Below are positions 22,031 through 33,254 of a stretch of 64,000 nucleotides of DNA, piece by piece. Origin of the DNA: Buttiauxella massiliensis (GTDB taxonomy: Bacteria; Pseudomonadota; Gammaproteobacteria; Enterobacterales; Enterobacteriaceae); assembly GCF_902500225.1 (NCBI RefSeq), contig NZ_LR722648.1, positions 438,937-502,936 on the forward strand. Direction: 5' to 3'. Made by a program: the position numbers and the translations under genes. The notes beneath the pieces are model-generated. The model was not told the DNA's origin, did no database searches, and was given only the letters and a program-made list of their open reading frames with translations. Within the stretch, counting starts at the first letter, position 1; the number at the start of each line of letters is the position of its first letter.

Positions 22031-23263
22031 ATGGATGTCGTTGTTCTAATCATGAAAACAGCCCCTTCTTTTCGTTTTGTTAAACGCCTGGCGCTCACTA
22101 CGGCCCTCACTCTTTCGGGGATGGCTGTCGCACACGCTGACGACCTGAACATTAAAACCATGATCCCAGGCGTCCCGCAGATTGATGCGGAAGCGTACAT
22201 CCTGATCGATTACAACTCCGGTAAAGTACTGGCCGAGTCTAATGCTGATACTCGTCGTGATCCTGCAAGTCTGACCAAAATGATGACCAGCTACGTCATC
22301 GGTCAAGCGATGAAAGCCGGTAAATTTAACGAAAGCTCGATTGTGACTGTTGGACAGGATGCATGGGCGACCGGCAACCCGGTATTTAAAGGTTCATCAT
22401 TGATGTTCCTGAAACCTGGCATGCAAGTGCCAGTATCACAGCTGATTCGCGGTATTAACCTGCAATCAGGTAACGATGCATGTGTTGCAATGGCCGATTT
22501 CGTGGCCGGTAGCCAGGATGCATTTGTTGGCCTGATGAATAGCTATGTTTCCGCATTGGGTCTGAAGAACACCCATTTCGGGACCGTACACGGTCTCGAT
22601 GCCGAAGGCCAATTCAGCTCAGCGCGTGATATGGCGTTGATTGGCCAGGCGCTGATTCGCGATGTGCCGAACGAATACGCTATCTACAAAGAAAAAGAGT
22701 TCACCTTCAACAATATCCGCCAGACAAACCGTAACGGCTTGCTGTGGGATACCAGCCTGCAAGTTGATGGCATCAAAACAGGTCATACCGATGCTGCAGG
22801 TTACAACCTGGTAGCCTCTGCAACTGAAGGCCAGATGCGCCTGATTTCTGCAGTACTTGGTGGACGTACGTACAAAGGTCGTGAAACAGAAAGCAAAAAA
22901 CTGCTGACCTGGGGTTTCCGTTTCTTTGAAACTGTCTCGCCACTGAAAGCCGGTAAAGAGTTTGCTTCTGAGCCAGCCTGGTTTGGTGATAACGACCGTG
23001 CATCGCTCGGGGTTGATAAAGACGTTTATCTGACAATCCCTCGTGGCCGCATGAAAGATCTGAAAGCGAGCTATGTACTAAACACCACTGAACTGCATGC
23101 ACCACTGCAGAAAAACCAGGTTGTTGGTACCATCAATTTCCAACTCGATGGAAAAACCATCGAGCAACGCCCACTGGTTGTCCTTCAGGAAATGCCAGAA
23201 GGTAATTTCTTCAGCCGTATCATTGATTACATCAAACTGACATTCCATCATTGGTTTGGTTAA
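22031..23263 (+). CDS. dacA: D-alanyl-D-alanine carboxypeptidase PBP5
   Basis: DacA removes the terminal D-alanine from peptidoglycan stem peptides and helps keep a regular cell shape. The protein is 410 residues (E. coli 403). It has a signal peptide ending AVAHA, then SLTKMMTSY (active serine), SGNDAC, and KTGHT. The C-terminal amphipathic anchor is [14 protein letters not shown]. Two ATGs are possible; 22031 lies where E. coli dacA starts (after TTATTCCCATC), while 22052 would shorten the N-region by seven residues. Neither has a strong ribosome-binding site. Confidence 0.95.
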   Translation: MDVVVLIMKTAPSFRFVKRLALTTALTLSGMAVAHADDLNIKTMIPGVPQIDAEAYILIDYNSGKVLAESNADTRRDPASLTKMMTSYVIGQAMKAGKFNESSIVTVGQDAWATGNPVFKGSSLMFLKPGMQVPVSQLIRGINLQSGNDACVAMADFVAGSQDAFVGLMNSYVSALGLKNTHFGTVHGLDAEGQFSSARDMALIGQALIRDVPNEYAIYKEKEFTFNNIRQTNRNGLLWDTSLQVDGIKTGHTDAAGYNLVASATEGQMRLISAVLGGRTYKGRETESKKLLTWGFRFFETVSPLKAGKEFASEPAWFGDNDRASLGVDKDVYLTIPRGRMKDLKASYVLNTTELHAPLQKNQVVGTINFQLDGKTIEQRPLVVLQEMPEGNFFSRIIDYIKLTFHHWFG

Positions 23264-23316
23264 TAATTGAACACTTGAAAGAATAGAAGTCGTCCCCATA
23301 TACTATGAATCAAAGC

Positions 23317-23350
23317 AACTCCCGCCCTTCCAGGCGGGAGTTATCATTTT
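23317..23350 (+). terminator. terminator after dacA
   Basis: A perfect stem AACTCCCGCC/GGCGGGAGTT with a 6-nt loop is followed by ATCATTTTT. It lies 54 bp after the dacA stop. Confidence 0.85.
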
Positions 23351-23374
23351 TAATGCCGTAACGCTGGAGCTACC

Positions 23375-23638
23375 ATGAAAACCAATCTGAAAGAATTGCT
23401 CGAATTCCCGACTCCCTTTACTTACAAAGTGATGGGTTTGGCGAAACCCGAGCTGGTTGATTTGGTCATTGAGGTGGTGCAGCGCCACGCACCTGGTGAC
23501 TACACCCCGCAGGTTAAACCGAGCAGCAAAGGTAATTACCATTCTGTATCGGTTACCATTAAAGCGACTCACATTGAGCAAGTTGAGACCCTGTACGAAG
23601 AACTCGGTAAGATCGAAATCGTTCGTATGGTGTTGTAA
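23375..23638 (+). CDS. ybeD: YbeD, UPF0250 / DUF493 family protein
   Basis: The protein is 87 residues, equal to E. coli YbeD. The ferredoxin-like (ACT-like) fold sequence includes [30 protein letters not shown] and [14 protein letters not shown]. Its function is not firmly known, although its placement between dacA and lipB is conserved. ATG 23375 has CTGGAGC upstream. Confidence 0.95.
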   Translation: MKTNLKELLEFPTPFTYKVMGLAKPELVDLVIEVVQRHAPGDYTPQVKPSSKGNYHSVSVTIKATHIEQVETLYEELGKIEIVRMVL

Positions 23639-23644
23639 TTCATA

Positions 23645-23674
23645 CCCGGCCAATAGGCCGGGTACTGCTTTTTG
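23645..23674 (+). terminator. terminator after ybeD
   Basis: A stem CCCGGCC/GGCCGGG with loop AATA is followed within a few bases by a T5 run (TACTGCTTTTT). It lies a few bases after the ybeD stop and upstream of lipB. Confidence 0.75.
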
Positions 23675-23724
23675 CCCCGGTGATATATACTCCCTCATCT
23701 TTCTAACCTGCCGGAGACGATGTT

Positions 23725-24366
23725 TTGTCTCAAGATACTATTCAAATCCGCCAACTTGGCCTGCAACCCTACGAACCCATTTCTCAGGCGATGCATGATT
23801 TTACCGATACCCGTGATGAAACGACCGCCGATGAAATTTGGCTGGTAGAACACGAGCGTGTCTTTACACAAGGCCAGGCAGGTAAAGCGGAGCACGTGCT
23901 CGTTCCTGGTGATATACCCGTGATTCAAAGCGACCGGGGCGGCCAGGTCACTTACCATGGACCAGGTCAGCAAGTGATGTATGTGTTGCTTAATCTTAAG
24001 CGTCGTAAGCTCGGCGTTCGGGAACTGGTCACCATTCTTGAGCAAACCGTGGTCAATACCCTTGCAGAAATACAGATAGAAGCTTATCCACGCGCGGATG
24101 CTCCTGGTGTCTATGTTGTTGGACGTAAGATTTGCTCTCTGGGTTTACGTATTCGTAAGGGCTGTTCATTCCACGGGCTGGCATTGAATATTGATATGGA
24201 TCTGAGCCCTTTTCTGCGAATCAACCCTTGTGGATATGCAGGTCTTGAGATGACACAGGTCAGTTCACTACGCGCTGGAACGTCACTTGAAGATGTACAA
24301 CCATTGCTCATCAATAAATTCATCGAGTTATTGAATAATCCGCCGGTTAAATACTTACCTGCTTAA
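23725..24366 (+). CDS. lipB: octanoyl-[acyl-carrier-protein] transferase LipB
   Basis: LipB moves an octanoyl group from ACP to lipoyl domains, the first step of de novo lipoate synthesis. The protein is 213 residues, equal to E. coli. The motif [12 protein letters not shown] is present, and so are the catalytic Lys/Cys region [23 protein letters not shown] and [10 protein letters not shown]. The start is TTG 23725 with GGAGA upstream; the nearby ATG at 23720 is out of frame. lipA lies 272 bp downstream; the ybeF regulator found there in E. coli is absent. Confidence 0.96.
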   Translation: MSQDTIQIRQLGLQPYEPISQAMHDFTDTRDETTADEIWLVEHERVFTQGQAGKAEHVLVPGDIPVIQSDRGGQVTYHGPGQQVMYVLLNLKRRKLGVRELVTILEQTVVNTLAEIQIEAYPRADAPGVYVVGRKICSLGLRIRKGCSFHGLALNIDMDLSPFLRINPCGYAGLEMTQVSSLRAGTSLEDVQPLLINKFIELLNNPPVKYLPA

Positions 24367-24638
24367 GATTTATTATTCTGACAACTGCATCCTCCGCGAA
24401 TTACAGGCTGCGTAGTCACATCGACCTCCCGGCGGTTGCTATGGGGTCGATTTGCTAATTGTTAACCTCGAAAAGCGCACAATCCAACAACTCATTTACA
24501 ATTCTTTCCCCATTTACTGCTCTGTCAGGCTGATTTATTCCCTTCAGTGATGATATACTTCGGGCGCTATTAAAAAATAGTTGATAAATAAAACATTCGA
24601 TTAGCCTGATTTTTTTCAGCAACTGGAACACGTACGAT
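24367..24638 (+). promoter_or_regulatory. lipB-lipA intergenic region (lipA leader)
   Basis: No gene is seen in this 272-bp gap, which in E. coli holds the LysR-type gene ybeF. A possible extended -10 element (GATATACT, about 24552-24559) precedes lipA, but I could not pair it with a convincing -35 box. Confidence 0.35.
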
Positions 24639-25604
24639 ATGAGTAAACCTATTGTAATGGAACGCGGCGTCAAGTATCGCGATGCCGATAAAATGGCTCT
24701 GATCCCGGTGAAAAACGTGGTGACTGAGCGCCAGGAGCTGTTAAGAAAACCAGAATGGATGAAGATCAAACTTCCATCTGATTCGACCCGAATTCAGGGT
24801 ATCAAAGCGGCAATGCGTAAAAATGGTCTGCACTCTGTGTGTGAAGAAGCTTCCTGCCCTAATCTGGCGGAATGTTTCAACCACGGAACAGCAACCTTTA
24901 TGATTCTTGGTGCAATCTGCACTCGTCGCTGCCCATTCTGCGATGTGGCTCATGGTCGCCCTGTTGCACCAGATGCCAATGAACCAGCCAAATTGGCTCA
25001 AACTATCGCTGACATGGCATTACGCTATGTCGTTATCACCTCTGTTGACCGTGATGACCTGCGCGACGGTGGAGCTCAACATTTTGCCGATTGCATAAGC
25101 GCAATTCGCGAAAAAAATACGACCATCAAAATTGAAACATTAGTGCCAGATTTCCGTGGCCGAATGGACAAAGCGCTAGAAATTCTTACTGCCACGCCGC
25201 CTGATGTGTTTAACCACAACTTGGAAAACGTACCGCGTATTTATCGCAAAGTACGCCCTGGCGCTGATTACAACTGGTCGTTGAAATTGCTGGAGCGTTT
25301 TAAAGAAGCGCATCCGGATATCCCAACCAAGTCAGGTTTGATGGTAGGTTTAGGCGAAACGAACGCAGAAATTGTGGAAGTGATGCGCGACCTACGTCGC
25401 CACGGCGTCACTATGTTGACTCTGGGCCAATATTTACAGCCAAGCCGTCATCACTTGCCAGTGCAGCGTTATGTTAGCCCTGACGAGTTCGAAGAGATGA
25501 AAGCAGAAGCTCTGGCTATGGGCTTTACCCATGCAGCTTGCGGCCCGTTTGTTCGCTCTTCATACCACGCAGATCTACAAGCTAAAGGTATGGAAGTTAA
25601 ATAA
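24639..25604 (+). CDS. lipA: lipoyl synthase LipA
   Basis: LipA is a radical-SAM enzyme that inserts two sulfurs into the octanoyl chain on lipoyl domains. The protein is 321 residues, equal to E. coli. The radical-SAM cluster is CTRRCPFC. The auxiliary cluster, whose sulfide is consumed, is [12 protein letters not shown]. The conserved serine for this cluster is in the C-terminal [11 protein letters not shown] 24639 gives the family start [14 protein letters not shown]. Confidence 0.98.
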   Translation: MSKPIVMERGVKYRDADKMALIPVKNVVTERQELLRKPEWMKIKLPSDSTRIQGIKAAMRKNGLHSVCEEASCPNLAECFNHGTATFMILGAICTRRCPFCDVAHGRPVAPDANEPAKLAQTIADMALRYVVITSVDRDDLRDGGAQHFADCISAIREKNTTIKIETLVPDFRGRMDKALEILTATPPDVFNHNLENVPRIYRKVRPGADYNWSLKLLERFKEAHPDIPTKSGLMVGLGETNAEIVEVMRDLRRHGVTMLTLGQYLQPSRHHLPVQRYVSPDEFEEMKAEALAMGFTHAACGPFVRSSYHADLQAKGMEVK

Positions 25605-25642
25605 CGATGTAACAAATCGTTACCTTTAATTTGCGCCAAGCA

Positions 25643-25678
25643 CAAAAAAACCGGCATAAATGATGCCGGTTTTTTTAT
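25643..25678. terminator. bidirectional terminator between lipA and tatE
   Basis: A stem CCGGCAT/ATGCCGG with a short loop is flanked by A7 and T7, so it can serve both the lipA (plus) and tatE (minus) transcripts, which converge here. Confidence 0.92.
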
Positions 25679-25702
25679 ATCTGGTCGAAAGCTGCGTCGT
25701 GA

Positions 25703-25906
25703 TCAGTCTTTATGCGTAATACGGTCAGTTGTTGCATCCGTATCGTTGGCAGACTTAGCGGTAGTCTCGTCTTCATTCATGGCTTTCTTGAAGCCCTTGA
25801 TTGCCGAGCCGAGATCACCACCCAGGGTGCGCAACTTCTTGGTGCCAAATAACAAAACAATCAGCGCACCGACCACCAACAACTTTGTAATACTAATCTC
25901 ACCCAT
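25703..25906 (-). CDS. tatE: Sec-independent translocase component TatE
   Basis: TatE is a TatA paralogue that forms part of the twin-arginine translocation pore. The protein is 67 residues, equal to E. coli. It has one N-terminal membrane helix ([22 protein letters not shown]), then an amphipathic helix ([19 protein letters not shown]) and an acidic tail. It stands alone, convergent with lipA, as in E. coli. Confidence 0.96.
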   Translation of the reverse strand: MGEISITKLLVVGALIVLLFGTKKLRTLGGDLGSAIKGFKKAMNEDETTAKSANDTDATTDRITHKD

Positions 25907-26033
25907 AACAACCTTCTTTAATCATGCGTGCCGTGGATACGGCGAATAATACACTGAGACAATTAACGGTCATTTTCTCGTGCGATACAATAGCAACCTG
26001 TAACAAGTTGAATCAAGATCGAGTTAAAAACCA

Positions 26034-26822
26034 TCATAGCAATTTGGGTAAACCAAACCGTCGGTTTTTCAAGACAGGTAGCATAGCTCTTACTTCAGTT
26101 AAATATTCGCCATCCAACTCAGCATAGATCAAAGCCGCTCGCTGATTTGCCGATGCAATGACAACGCCGAGCGGATCCACAACTCGACTGTGACCAATAT
26201 TTTTATTACCGCATTCACCTGATGCCACAACATAACATGTGGTATCAAGCGCACGAGCCGCCAATAACGTTGACCAATGCATCTCTTTATTTGGGCCACG
26301 TAACCATGCCGCAGGCAAGACTAAAACATCAGCGCCCGCTAAAGCCAGACTCAAAGCCATCTCTGGAAAACGCAGATCGTAGCAGGTCATTAAACCCACT
26401 TTAAAACCTTCGACTTCAATTAATGGCGGCAATACCTCACCTGCATCAACCAGGCGCGATTCTTGTACATTAAACGCATCATAGAGATGAAGTTTCTGAT
26501 ACCGAGCTATCACCTCACCACCACGAATTACCAGCAAAGTATTTGCCGCACGACCTACCGTGGTTTTGATATGCAACGTCAGTATGGTTGTCAGATTATC
26601 ATTACGGCTCTGCTCGCACAGCTTATCGATAAATTCATCGTCCATGGTTTGCGCTGATTTTACTGATAAATCGGGGTCGCTATCATCACGAGCCAGAACA
26701 GCCTCGGGTAATACCAGCAATTGTGCCCCTGCAGCTCGCGCTTGCGCCATCAACCCCTGGCAGGTTTGTACGTTTTCTTGCCAAACCTTACTCACCGCAA
26801 ATTGCCCTACTGCCACTTTCAT
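26034..26822 (-). CDS. ybeM: deaminated glutathione amidase (YbeM, nitrilase family)
   Basis: The protein is 262 residues of the carbon-nitrogen hydrolase family. The Glu-Lys-Cys triad is in [17 protein letters not shown] and [10 protein letters not shown]. Family relatives (Nit1/YbeM) hydrolyse deaminated glutathione, a repair of aminotransferase side products. E. coli K-12 carries a broken copy; here it is intact. Two starts are possible: ATG 26828 directly abuts GAGAG, whereas ATG 26822 has a 6-nt spacing from it, so 26822 is preferred. Confidence 0.88.
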   Translation of the reverse strand: MKVAVGQFAVSKVWQENVQTCQGLMAQARAAGAQLLVLPEAVLARDDSDPDLSVKSAQTMDDEFIDKLCEQSRNDNLTTILTLHIKTTVGRAANTLLVIRGGEVIARYQKLHLYDAFNVQESRLVDAGEVLPPLIEVEGFKVGLMTCYDLRFPEMALSLALAGADVLVLPAAWLRGPNKEMHWSTLLAARALDTTCYVVASGECGNKNIGHSRVVDPLGVVIASANQRAALIYAELDGEYLTEVRAMLPVLKNRRFGLPKLL

Positions 26823-26929
26823 TGTCATCTCTCAACAGGCTGCGAATAATTTCAGTATACCGGGTGTGAAACTTCCCGTGCTGAAGTTACACTCAAGCAC
26901 TTTAAAATAAGAACGAACAGGAAACTATC

Positions 26930-27313
26930 GTGTTGCAGATGCTTTTAGCCGTGTTTATTGGCGGTGGGACAGGAAGTGTTGTGCGTTGGTTATTAAGTAT
27001 GAAACTCAACCCAGTACATGCTGCGATTCCCGTCGGGACGTTGACTGCAAACCTGGTCGGCGCGCTTATTATTGGGCTGGGGCTGGCGCTGTTTACCAGA
27101 ATGACTCACCTTGACCCTGTCTGGAAACTGCTAATCACCACAGGTTTTTGTGGAGGCCTGACGACATTTTCAACTTTCTCGGCAGAAGTTGTTTTTTTAC
27201 TACAAGACGGGCGTCTGGCTTGGGCTGGATTGAATATGCTGTTTAATCTCGCAGGTTCACTCACCATGACCGCCATCGCATTTTGGTTAGTTTCTTTAGC
27301 CTACGGTCATTGA
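26930..27313 (+). CDS. crcB: fluoride exporter CrcB (Fluc)
   Basis: CrcB is a small dual-topology fluoride channel. The protein is 127 residues, equal to E. coli, with four hydrophobic segments. Motifs are [20 protein letters not shown] and the phenylalanine-box/sodium-site region [13 protein letters not shown]. The start is GTG 26930 with AGGAAAC upstream. I see no fluoride riboswitch in the leader. Confidence 0.95.
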   Translation: MLQMLLAVFIGGGTGSVVRWLLSMKLNPVHAAIPVGTLTANLVGALIIGLGLALFTRMTHLDPVWKLLITTGFCGGLTTFSTFSAEVVFLLQDGRLAWAGLNMLFNLAGSLTMTAIAFWLVSLAYGH

Positions 27314-27383
27314 TTCAAGCCACGTTAAGGTTAGCTTAATTTTTGTCTGCCACTCTGGATCAAAATGAGTGTGAGGCAAACTT

Positions 27384-27470
27384 ATGAAAGAACGTGTTGC
27401 GGGATGGACAGCGGTGCTGATGAGCACGCTGATTGTGATGTGCTTTGTGAAAGTTTATCTTTTCCCCTGA
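27384..27470 (+). CDS. 28-residue single-pass membrane miniprotein
   Basis: This short ORF starts at ATG with GTGAGG 6-7 nt upstream, encodes 28 residues and ends just before a strong terminator. The protein begins MKERVAGWTA and is followed by a hydrophobic helix (VLMSTLIVMCFVKVYLF), so it is predicted to be an inner-membrane miniprotein. It lies between crcB and cspE on the plus strand. I do not recognise a named family. The ribosome-binding site, the membrane helix and the terminator right behind it together argue that it is real. Confidence 0.6.
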   Translation: MKERVAGWTAVLMSTLIVMCFVKVYLFP

Positions 27471-27477
27471 ATTTAAA

Positions 27478-27508
27478 GCAAAAAAAACCCGCCTTAGCGG
27501 GTTTTTAT
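27478..27508. terminator. bidirectional terminator between the miniprotein ORF and cspE
   Basis: A stem ACCCGC/GCGGGT with loop CTTA is flanked by A8 and T5. It can end both the plus-strand miniprotein transcript and cspE. Confidence 0.9.
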
Positions 27509-27525
27509 ATTCTACTGGTAAAGCC

Positions 27526-27735
27526 TTAGATAGGCATTACGTTTGCAGCAGATGGGCCTTTGGCACCGTTAGTGATTTCAAACTCAACGCGCTGACCTTC
27601 AGCCAGGGTTTTGAAACCATTGCTCTGGATTGCAGAGAAGTGTACGAACACGTCTTTGCTACCATCTTCCGGAGTAATGAAGCCAAAGCCTTTTGACTCG
27701 TTAAACCACTTAACGTTACCTTTAATCTTAGACAT
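27526..27735 (-). CDS. cspE: cold-shock-like protein CspE
   Basis: CspE is a small RNA chaperone and antiterminator. The protein is 69 residues with RNP1 (KGFGFI) and RNP2 (VFVHF). Its sequence follows E. coli CspE closely ([28 protein letters not shown]). The C-terminus is NVMPI rather than NVIAL. A leader of about 200 bp lies between it and the pagP stop. Confidence 0.95.
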   Translation of the reverse strand: MSKIKGNVKWFNESKGFGFITPEDGSKDVFVHFSAIQSNGFKTLAEGQRVEFEITNGAKGPSAANVMPI

Positions 27736-27936
27736 CTAAATTACCTTTACATGAAAAACGACACAAATGCTGTGTCGGGCATCAGTACACCAATTGTGAT
27801 GGATTTTGTCCAGCCCAGAATTGCTAAAAAGTGATAAAAATTACTACCTCTTTTAAAAACTGTGCAGCAGTCCGTATTTTTGAATACCAGACAGCGAAAA
27901 TACGCGATTTGTATGATTCCAGACTACCAATACCCA

Positions 27937-28512
27937 TCAGAACTGGAAGCGTAACCAGGCAAAGTAAACGTTACCGTTGTTGTACGTGCCGGGTATATAA
28001 GTCATCTGGAACGTTGCAGGGCCATACCCTACCGATGCCAAAGGTAGAATCACGGGAATCGGAATGTATTTCCAGTTATCACGTGCTGTTGCCCCTAGCG
28101 TATAGCCCAGACCAAGACGGAAGTTATCATCAGTCAAAGGACGCCAGATCTTCTCCCAACCATAGCCACCGATAGGTTCCCATTTGTTATAGGAATCTTT
28201 GAACGCCATCAGATATAAACCATGCCAGTTACCGCTGTCATCCCAACGCGTTTGCCCGAACCCAATACCCCAAGGGCGTTCGTTATAGCGGTCTGTTTTT
28301 TCTTTATCGTAGGCAAAGCGAGCATGCCAGGTTATTGCAGGCACATACAAATCATAATGTTGCGGCTCGTTCCACGTTTGTGAAACGTTATCAGATAAAG
28401 TATTCCAGGTATCACCTAATACACTATTTTGGTTCGCCATCGCAGCAGGCAGTACCATTAATGGTGATACAAAAATAATAAAAGAAAAGATGATTTTATT
28501 TGTTAGAGTCAC
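27937..28512 (-). CDS. pagP: lipid A palmitoyltransferase PagP
   Basis: PagP is an outer-membrane beta-barrel enzyme that adds palmitate to lipid A. It protects against cationic peptides and in E. coli/Salmonella is PhoPQ-controlled. The mature part is highly conserved: [31 protein letters not shown] carries the catalytic His, and the protein ends [11 protein letters not shown]. The start is unsure. The frame is open to a TTG at 28566 without a ribosome-binding site. GTG 28512, preceded by TGGAAAT, gives a normal 26-residue signal peptide and a 191-residue protein, so I prefer it; GTG 28524 is also possible. Confidence 0.9.
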   Translation of the reverse strand: MTLTNKIIFSFIIFVSPLMVLPAAMANQNSVLGDTWNTLSDNVSQTWNEPQHYDLYVPAITWHARFAYDKEKTDRYNERPWGIGFGQTRWDDSGNWHGLYLMAFKDSYNKWEPIGGYGWEKIWRPLTDDNFRLGLGYTLGATARDNWKYIPIPVILPLASVGYGPATFQMTYIPGTYNNGNVYFAWLRFQF

Positions 28513-28624
28513 ATTGATTTCCACATCAAAATTCAATATACAGCCTAACAAATTATATATTAACAAAGACTAAATAAGTCCGTGGCCAATTCCTAAAATT
28601 AGTCTTCCAGGTTTATTGAAACAT

Positions 28625-28670
28625 CAAAAAATCACCCCTTGTTGTTTTTTTAAGCTAAAAACAACAAGGG
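28625..28670 (-). terminator. terminator after cusA
   Basis: A stem CCCTTGTTGTTTTT/AAAAACAACAAGGG around a short loop is followed on the minus strand by GGTGATTTTTTGATG. It lies 11 bp beyond the cusA stop. Confidence 0.85.
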
Positions 28671-28680
28671 TAACCGACTA

Positions 28681-31600
28681 TTATTTATGCTTTTTTAGTA
28701 ACACATACATTGCGGGGATGACTAGCATCGATAGTAATGGGGCTGTAATCATGCCGCCAATCATCGGGGCCGCAATACGGCGCATCACTTCTGATCCCGT
28801 ACCGTCGCCCCACATAATCGGCAATAAACCCGCCATTATCGTCGCAACAGTCATCACTTTAGGCCTGACGCGTAGCACTGCTCCCTCATGTAGGGCGCGC
28901 ATTAGCATGGGTTTTCCTCCCTGTGGATCTAACGCTTTATGCCTCGCAATAGCTTGATTTAAATAAAGTACCATTATTACGCCAAATTCAGCTGCTACCC
29001 CAGCCAATGCAATAAATCCTACCGCACCCGCAACGGATAAATTATACCCCAGCAAATATAGCAACCAAACACCACCAATAAGTGAGAACGGTAAAGTCCC
29101 CATTATTAACAACGCATCACTTACACGTGAGAATGTTACATAAAGCAAGACGAAAATAATGACCAGTGTGAATGGTAAGACTATTCTTAATTTAGCACTT
29201 GCTCGCTCTAAATATTCAAATTGACCAGACCAGGATAATGAGACGCCATCAGGTAATTTCACCTGCTGGGAAACAGCACGCTGCATATCTTCCACTGCTG
29301 ATTTTAAATCGCGCCCACGTAAATCCACATAAACCCAATTAGATAAACGGGCATTTTCACTTTTCAACATTGGTGGACCATCAGTGATAGTGATGTCTGC
29401 CAATTCAGAAAGCGCAATCTGGCTACCATTTGCAGTAATTACCGGCAAGTTTTGCAATTTTTGGACGTTGTCACGTATTTCGCGCGGGTAGCGAATATTG
29501 ATCGGATAGCGTTCACGTCCCTCAATCGTTTCACCGATATTTTGGCCGCCAATCACAGTTGCGACTAATGACTGTAACTCTTTGACTGAGACGCCATAGC
29601 GCGCCGCTTTAAGCCTGTCGATATTGATATCAACATAGCGCCCACCACCGAGTCGTTCCGCAAGAGCGGATGTGACACCAGGAACTTGCTTCACCACTCG
29701 CTCGATTTGCTCAGCCACCTGCTCAATGGTGGCAATATTATTGCCATTTACTTTAATGCCTACCGGGCTTTTGATACCCGTCGCCAACATGTCCAAGCGG
29801 TTACGGATAGGTGGTACCCAAACGTTAGCAATTCCCGGTACTTTCACCACGCTATCGAGTTCACTAACCAGCTTATCCATCGTCATTCCTGGCCGCCATT
29901 GATCGCGCGGCTTAAAACGAATAGTGGTTTCGATCATGGTCAGCGGTGCTGGATCGGTTGCAGTATCTGCGCGTCCAGCTTTACCAAATACCGTCGCCAC
30001 TTCAGGCACGGTTTTGATTAAGCGGTCTGTCTGTTGCAGTAAACGTCCGGCTTCACGTGCGGAAATACCCGGCAGCGTTGATGGCATGTACAGCAAGTCG
30101 CCTTCATCAAGCGGTGGCATAAACTCACTTCCAAGTCGGCTCAGCGGCCATAACGTCGCCAATAATACTAACCCTGCAACCAGCAGCGTAGTTTTCGGGC
30201 GCGCCAACACTTTATCCAGCAGTGGTTCATAGGCAGCAATTAACCAACGGTTGATGGGATTTGCCTTTTCATCAGGGATTTTCCCGCGAATAAAATAGCC
30301 CATCAGCACTGGCACCAGCGTGATTCCCAACCCTGCCGCCACCGCCATGGCGTAGGTTTTGGTGAATGCCAACGGCGAAAACATGCGCCCTTCCTGCGCT
30401 TCGAGGGAAAACACCGGGATAAACGACAGCGTGATAATCAGCAAACTACAGAACAGCGCAGGCCCCACTTCCACGGCAGCTTGTTCTGATATCCGCCAGT
30501 AATCAGCTCCTGCTGGCTGTTTGCCAGGGTTGTCATGCCGCCACTGCTCCAGGACTTTATGCATGTTTTCGATCATCACGATCGCCGCATCAACCATCGC
30601 CCCTATCGCAATGGCGATCCCACCCAGCGACATAATATTGGCGTTCACCCCCTGGTAGTGCATGACGATAAATGCACCCAAAATCCCCAGCGGCAGGGTG
30701 ATCATCGCCACCATTGCCGAGCGGAAATGGAACAGGAACAGCGCGCAAATAATGGCGACGACGATAAACTCTTCCAGCAACTTGTGTGAGAGTGTTTCAA
30801 TCGCGTTTTCAATCAGATGCGAGCGATCGTAAACCGGAACGATTTCGACTCCCGCTGGCAAACTTTTCTGGATTTGCTGGAGTTTTGCCTTCACTGCATT
30901 AATGGTATCCAGCGCATTCTTGCCATAGCGCATTACAATGATGCCGCCCGCAACCTCACCTTCACCATTAAATTCCGCCACGCCCCGGCGAATTTCAGGC
31001 CCCATGCGCAGCGTTGCTACATCGCTCAATAATACCGGCACACCTTCGCGCGTGGTGATCACTACCTGTTTAAAATCATTCAGGTTTTTCAGGTAACCTG
31101 CTGTGCGCACCATATATTCGGCTTCGCCCATTTCGATGACCGAACCGCCACCTTCCTGGTTAGCGCTTTGCACCGCACTAATAACTTGTTCATGTGTGAT
31201 GTTCAGCGCCCGCATGCGCTGCGGATCGAGAACGATTTGGTACTGTCGAACCATGCCGCCTACGCTGGCAACTTCCGAAACATTCGGCACAGTTTTGAGC
31301 TCAAATTTAAGCGTCCAATCTTGAAGGGCGCGTAAATCTGCCAGGCTGTGTTTGCCGGTTCTGTCCACCAGCGCATATTCATAAACCCAACCTACTCCCG
31401 TCGCATCCGGCCCTAACGAAGCTTTAGCTTCAGGCGGTAACTGCGACTGAACCTGGCTTAAATATTCCAGAACCCGCGAGCGTGCCCAGTACGGATCGGT
31501 GCCATCTTCAAATAGAATGTAGACATACGAGTCACCAAACATCGAAAACCCGCGCACAGTTTTCGCACCGGGTACCGAAAGCATGGTAGTGGTAAGCGGA

Positions 31601-31800
31601 TAAGTAACCTGATCCTCAACGACCTGTGGCGCTTTACCTGGGTAATTGATACGAATGATCACCTGTACGTCGGAGAGATCTGGCAGCGCATCCAGCGGTG
31701 CGCGTTGTAGAGACCAAATTCCCCAGACCGCCATCATGATCGCCGCAAGCAACACCAGCAGTCGATTTTTAAGTGACCAGCGAATAACGGCGGCAATCAT
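28681..31800 (-). CDS. cusA: copper/silver efflux RND pump CusA
   Basis: CusA is the inner-membrane proton-driven pump of a tripartite Cu(I)/Ag(I) efflux system. The protein is 1,039 residues (E. coli 1,047) of the heavy-metal RND class. Class features are [17 protein letters not shown] near the N-terminus, [20 protein letters not shown] with the proton-relay acidic residues, and two large periplasmic loops. The start overlaps the end of cusB by 4 nt (ATGA). It is the last gene of the operon. Confidence 0.93.
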   Translation of the reverse strand: MIAAVIRWSLKNRLLVLLAAIMMAVWGIWSLQRAPLDALPDLSDVQVIIRINYPGKAPQVVEDQVTYPLTTTMLSVPGAKTVRGFSMFGDSYVYILFEDGTDPYWARSRVLEYLSQVQSQLPPEAKASLGPDATGVGWVYEYALVDRTGKHSLADLRALQDWTLKFELKTVPNVSEVASVGGMVRQYQIVLDPQRMRALNITHEQVISAVQSANQEGGGSVIEMGEAEYMVRTAGYLKNLNDFKQVVITTREGVPVLLSDVATLRMGPEIRRGVAEFNGEGEVAGGIIVMRYGKNALDTINAVKAKLQQIQKSLPAGVEIVPVYDRSHLIENAIETLSHKLLEEFIVVAIICALFLFHFRSAMVAMITLPLGILGAFIVMHYQGVNANIMSLGGIAIAIGAMVDAAIVMIENMHKVLEQWRHDNPGKQPAGADYWRISEQAAVEVGPALFCSLLIITLSFIPVFSLEAQEGRMFSPLAFTKTYAMAVAAGLGITLVPVLMGYFIRGKIPDEKANPINRWLIAAYEPLLDKVLARPKTTLLVAGLVLLATLWPLSRLGSEFMPPLDEGDLLYMPSTLPGISAREAGRLLQQTDRLIKTVPEVATVFGKAGRADTATDPAPLTMIETTIRFKPRDQWRPGMTMDKLVSELDSVVKVPGIANVWVPPIRNRLDMLATGIKSPVGIKVNGNNIATIEQVAEQIERVVKQVPGVTSALAERLGGGRYVDINIDRLKAARYGVSVKELQSLVATVIGGQNIGETIEGRERYPINIRYPREIRDNVQKLQNLPVITANGSQIALSELADITITDGPPMLKSENARLSNWVYVDLRGRDLKSAVEDMQRAVSQQVKLPDGVSLSWSGQFEYLERASAKLRIVLPFTLVIIFVLLYVTFSRVSDALLIMGTLPFSLIGGVWLLYLLGYNLSVAGAVGFIALAGVAAEFGVIMVLYLNQAIARHKALDPQGGKPMLMRALHEGAVLRVRPKVMTVATIMAGLLPIMWGDGTGSEVMRRIAAPMIGGMITAPLLSMLVIPAMYVLLKKHK

Positions 31801-33254
31801 TTCATTGCCCCCGCCATCGGCATCAGATGAGTGATTACTGCGCCATGTTCATCATCCATTGTGAAACTGAACATCACGCGGTCCCCAACCTTCACACCCT
31901 GCGCGTCAGCGGCTGATTTCAGAGCAAAGTCCATGGTCATCGCCCCCCACTTCAACGCCGTAATAGGCTTGTGCGAAAGGGTGACAGCATCATCAGTAAT
32001 CTCTTTCACCACCGCCTCGCCTTGGTATTCCTGGATGGCAGTAGTTGTAGCTTTCTCCTGTGGCAATGCACTTCGAAGGCTTGCTTCGGAATCAATCAGG
32101 AACTGCCCGGAGGTCACCACTTTATCGCCTTCGTTCAATCCTTGTTTAATCTCAACCCAGCCATTTTGCGCCGCCCCAACTACTACGTTCACCGGGTTGA
32201 AATGACCATCGTCCTGAGCGACTAACACCCGGCTATTACTGCCCGTTTCAATCATCGCCTCTTCCGGAATAGCCAGCACTGGCGGGAGATTAAGCTGCCT
32301 GGCTAGTTTCACATTGAGATACATCCCAGGCTTGAGCTTCATTAGTGGATTGTCCAGCACGATGCGCGCTTTCAGCGTTCGGGTGGACGTATCCATATTG
32401 GGCAGTAATTCACTCACGCGACCATGGAAAGTCTCGCCAGGCCAACTATTGCTCGATGCCTGAATCTCACTTCCCACTTGCAGCACCTGCGCCTGAATTT
32501 GCGGGTAATCAATCACAATCCACACAGCTTCGAGGCTGGCAACCTCAAACAGCGGTGCGGTTGGTGTAACCTGCGCCCCTTCGCGCGTTTCCAGCTTGTT
32601 GATGTAACCTGCTTGTTTAGCGCGTATCGTCACACGCGTTTGCGGTTTCCCGGTTTTCTCTACCTGGCGAATAATATCCGCAGGCATAAACTGGAGTTGC
32701 AGACGTTCTCGAGCGGCGGCACTTAATACGCCATCTCCCAAAAGACGCACCGCGAGATACTCTTGCTGTGCGGCCGTCCATTCAGGTATCCACAGCTGCG
32801 CAAGTGGTTCACCTGCTTTGACGAATTGCTGCGGCGCATTAACAAACAACTTCTCAACGACGCCATTAGCACTGGCCGGAATAATCTGCACGCTGCGCTC
32901 ATCGGTAGAAACAGTGGCAAAAGCATCAAACTGATAATCCAGCACTTTCTTCTCAACCAACGCTGTTCTTATTCCCAGATTTTGTTGTTGGCGAGCGCTT
33001 ACCGTCACTCCACCATCTTCAGTGGTTTCATCGGCGTAACGCGGCACCAGGTCCATATCCATAAACGGTGATTTACCCGGCTTATCGAAACGCTGTCCGG
33101 GCGTCATCGGGTCGTACCAATAAAGAACTTTTCGTTCTGTATGAACAGATTGTGTAGTAGTGGTGGAGTGGCTTTGTTTACCCGCGTAATACCCAGCGCC
33201 AAGTGCCGCCGCGATAGTGAGCGCTAACAATGAGAGTTTCGTTATGGTTTTCAT
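31797..33254 (-). CDS. cusB: CusB-type periplasmic adaptor with fused CusF-like domain
   Basis: This is the membrane-fusion protein that links pump and outer-membrane channel. The protein is 485 residues (E. coli CusB about 407). It has an N-terminal signal anchor, then a heavy-metal-binding motif ([13 protein letters not shown], near residue 45), then barrel-sandwich and beta-barrel parts. The extra C-terminal part of about 80 residues contains [17 protein letters not shown], the His-Trp-Met-Met pattern of the Cu(I)/Ag(I) chaperone CusF. A CusF-like tail is known for SilB of Cupriavidus. Its start overlaps the channel gene's stop by one base. Confidence 0.9.
   Translation of the reverse strand: MKTITKLSLLALTIAAALGAGYYAGKQSHSTTTTQSVHTERKVLYWYDPMTPGQRFDKPGKSPFMDMDLVPRYADETTEDGGVTVSARQQQNLGIRTALVEKKVLDYQFDAFATVSTDERSVQIIPASANGVVEKLFVNAPQQFVKAGEPLAQLWIPEWTAAQQEYLAVRLLGDGVLSAAARERLQLQFMPADIIRQVEKTGKPQTRVTIRAKQAGYINKLETREGAQVTPTAPLFEVASLEAVWIVIDYPQIQAQVLQVGSEIQASSNSWPGETFHGRVSELLPNMDTSTRTLKARIVLDNPLMKLKPGMYLNVKLARQLNLPPVLAIPEEAMIETGSNSRVLVAQDDGHFNPVNVVVGAAQNGWVEIKQGLNEGDKVVTSGQFLIDSEASLRSALPQEKATTTAIQEYQGEAVVKEITDDAVTLSHKPITALKWGAMTMDFALKSAADAQGVKVGDRVMFSFTMDDEHGAVITHLMPMAGAMK

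Noticed and set aside
26823..26929. fluoride riboswitch upstream of crcB
   Set aside because: The leader is short and I do not see the conserved crcB-motif elements.
28513..28566. extended N-terminus of PagP from a TTG at 28566
   Set aside because: There is no ribosome-binding site, and the extension would place residues ahead of a normal signal peptide.
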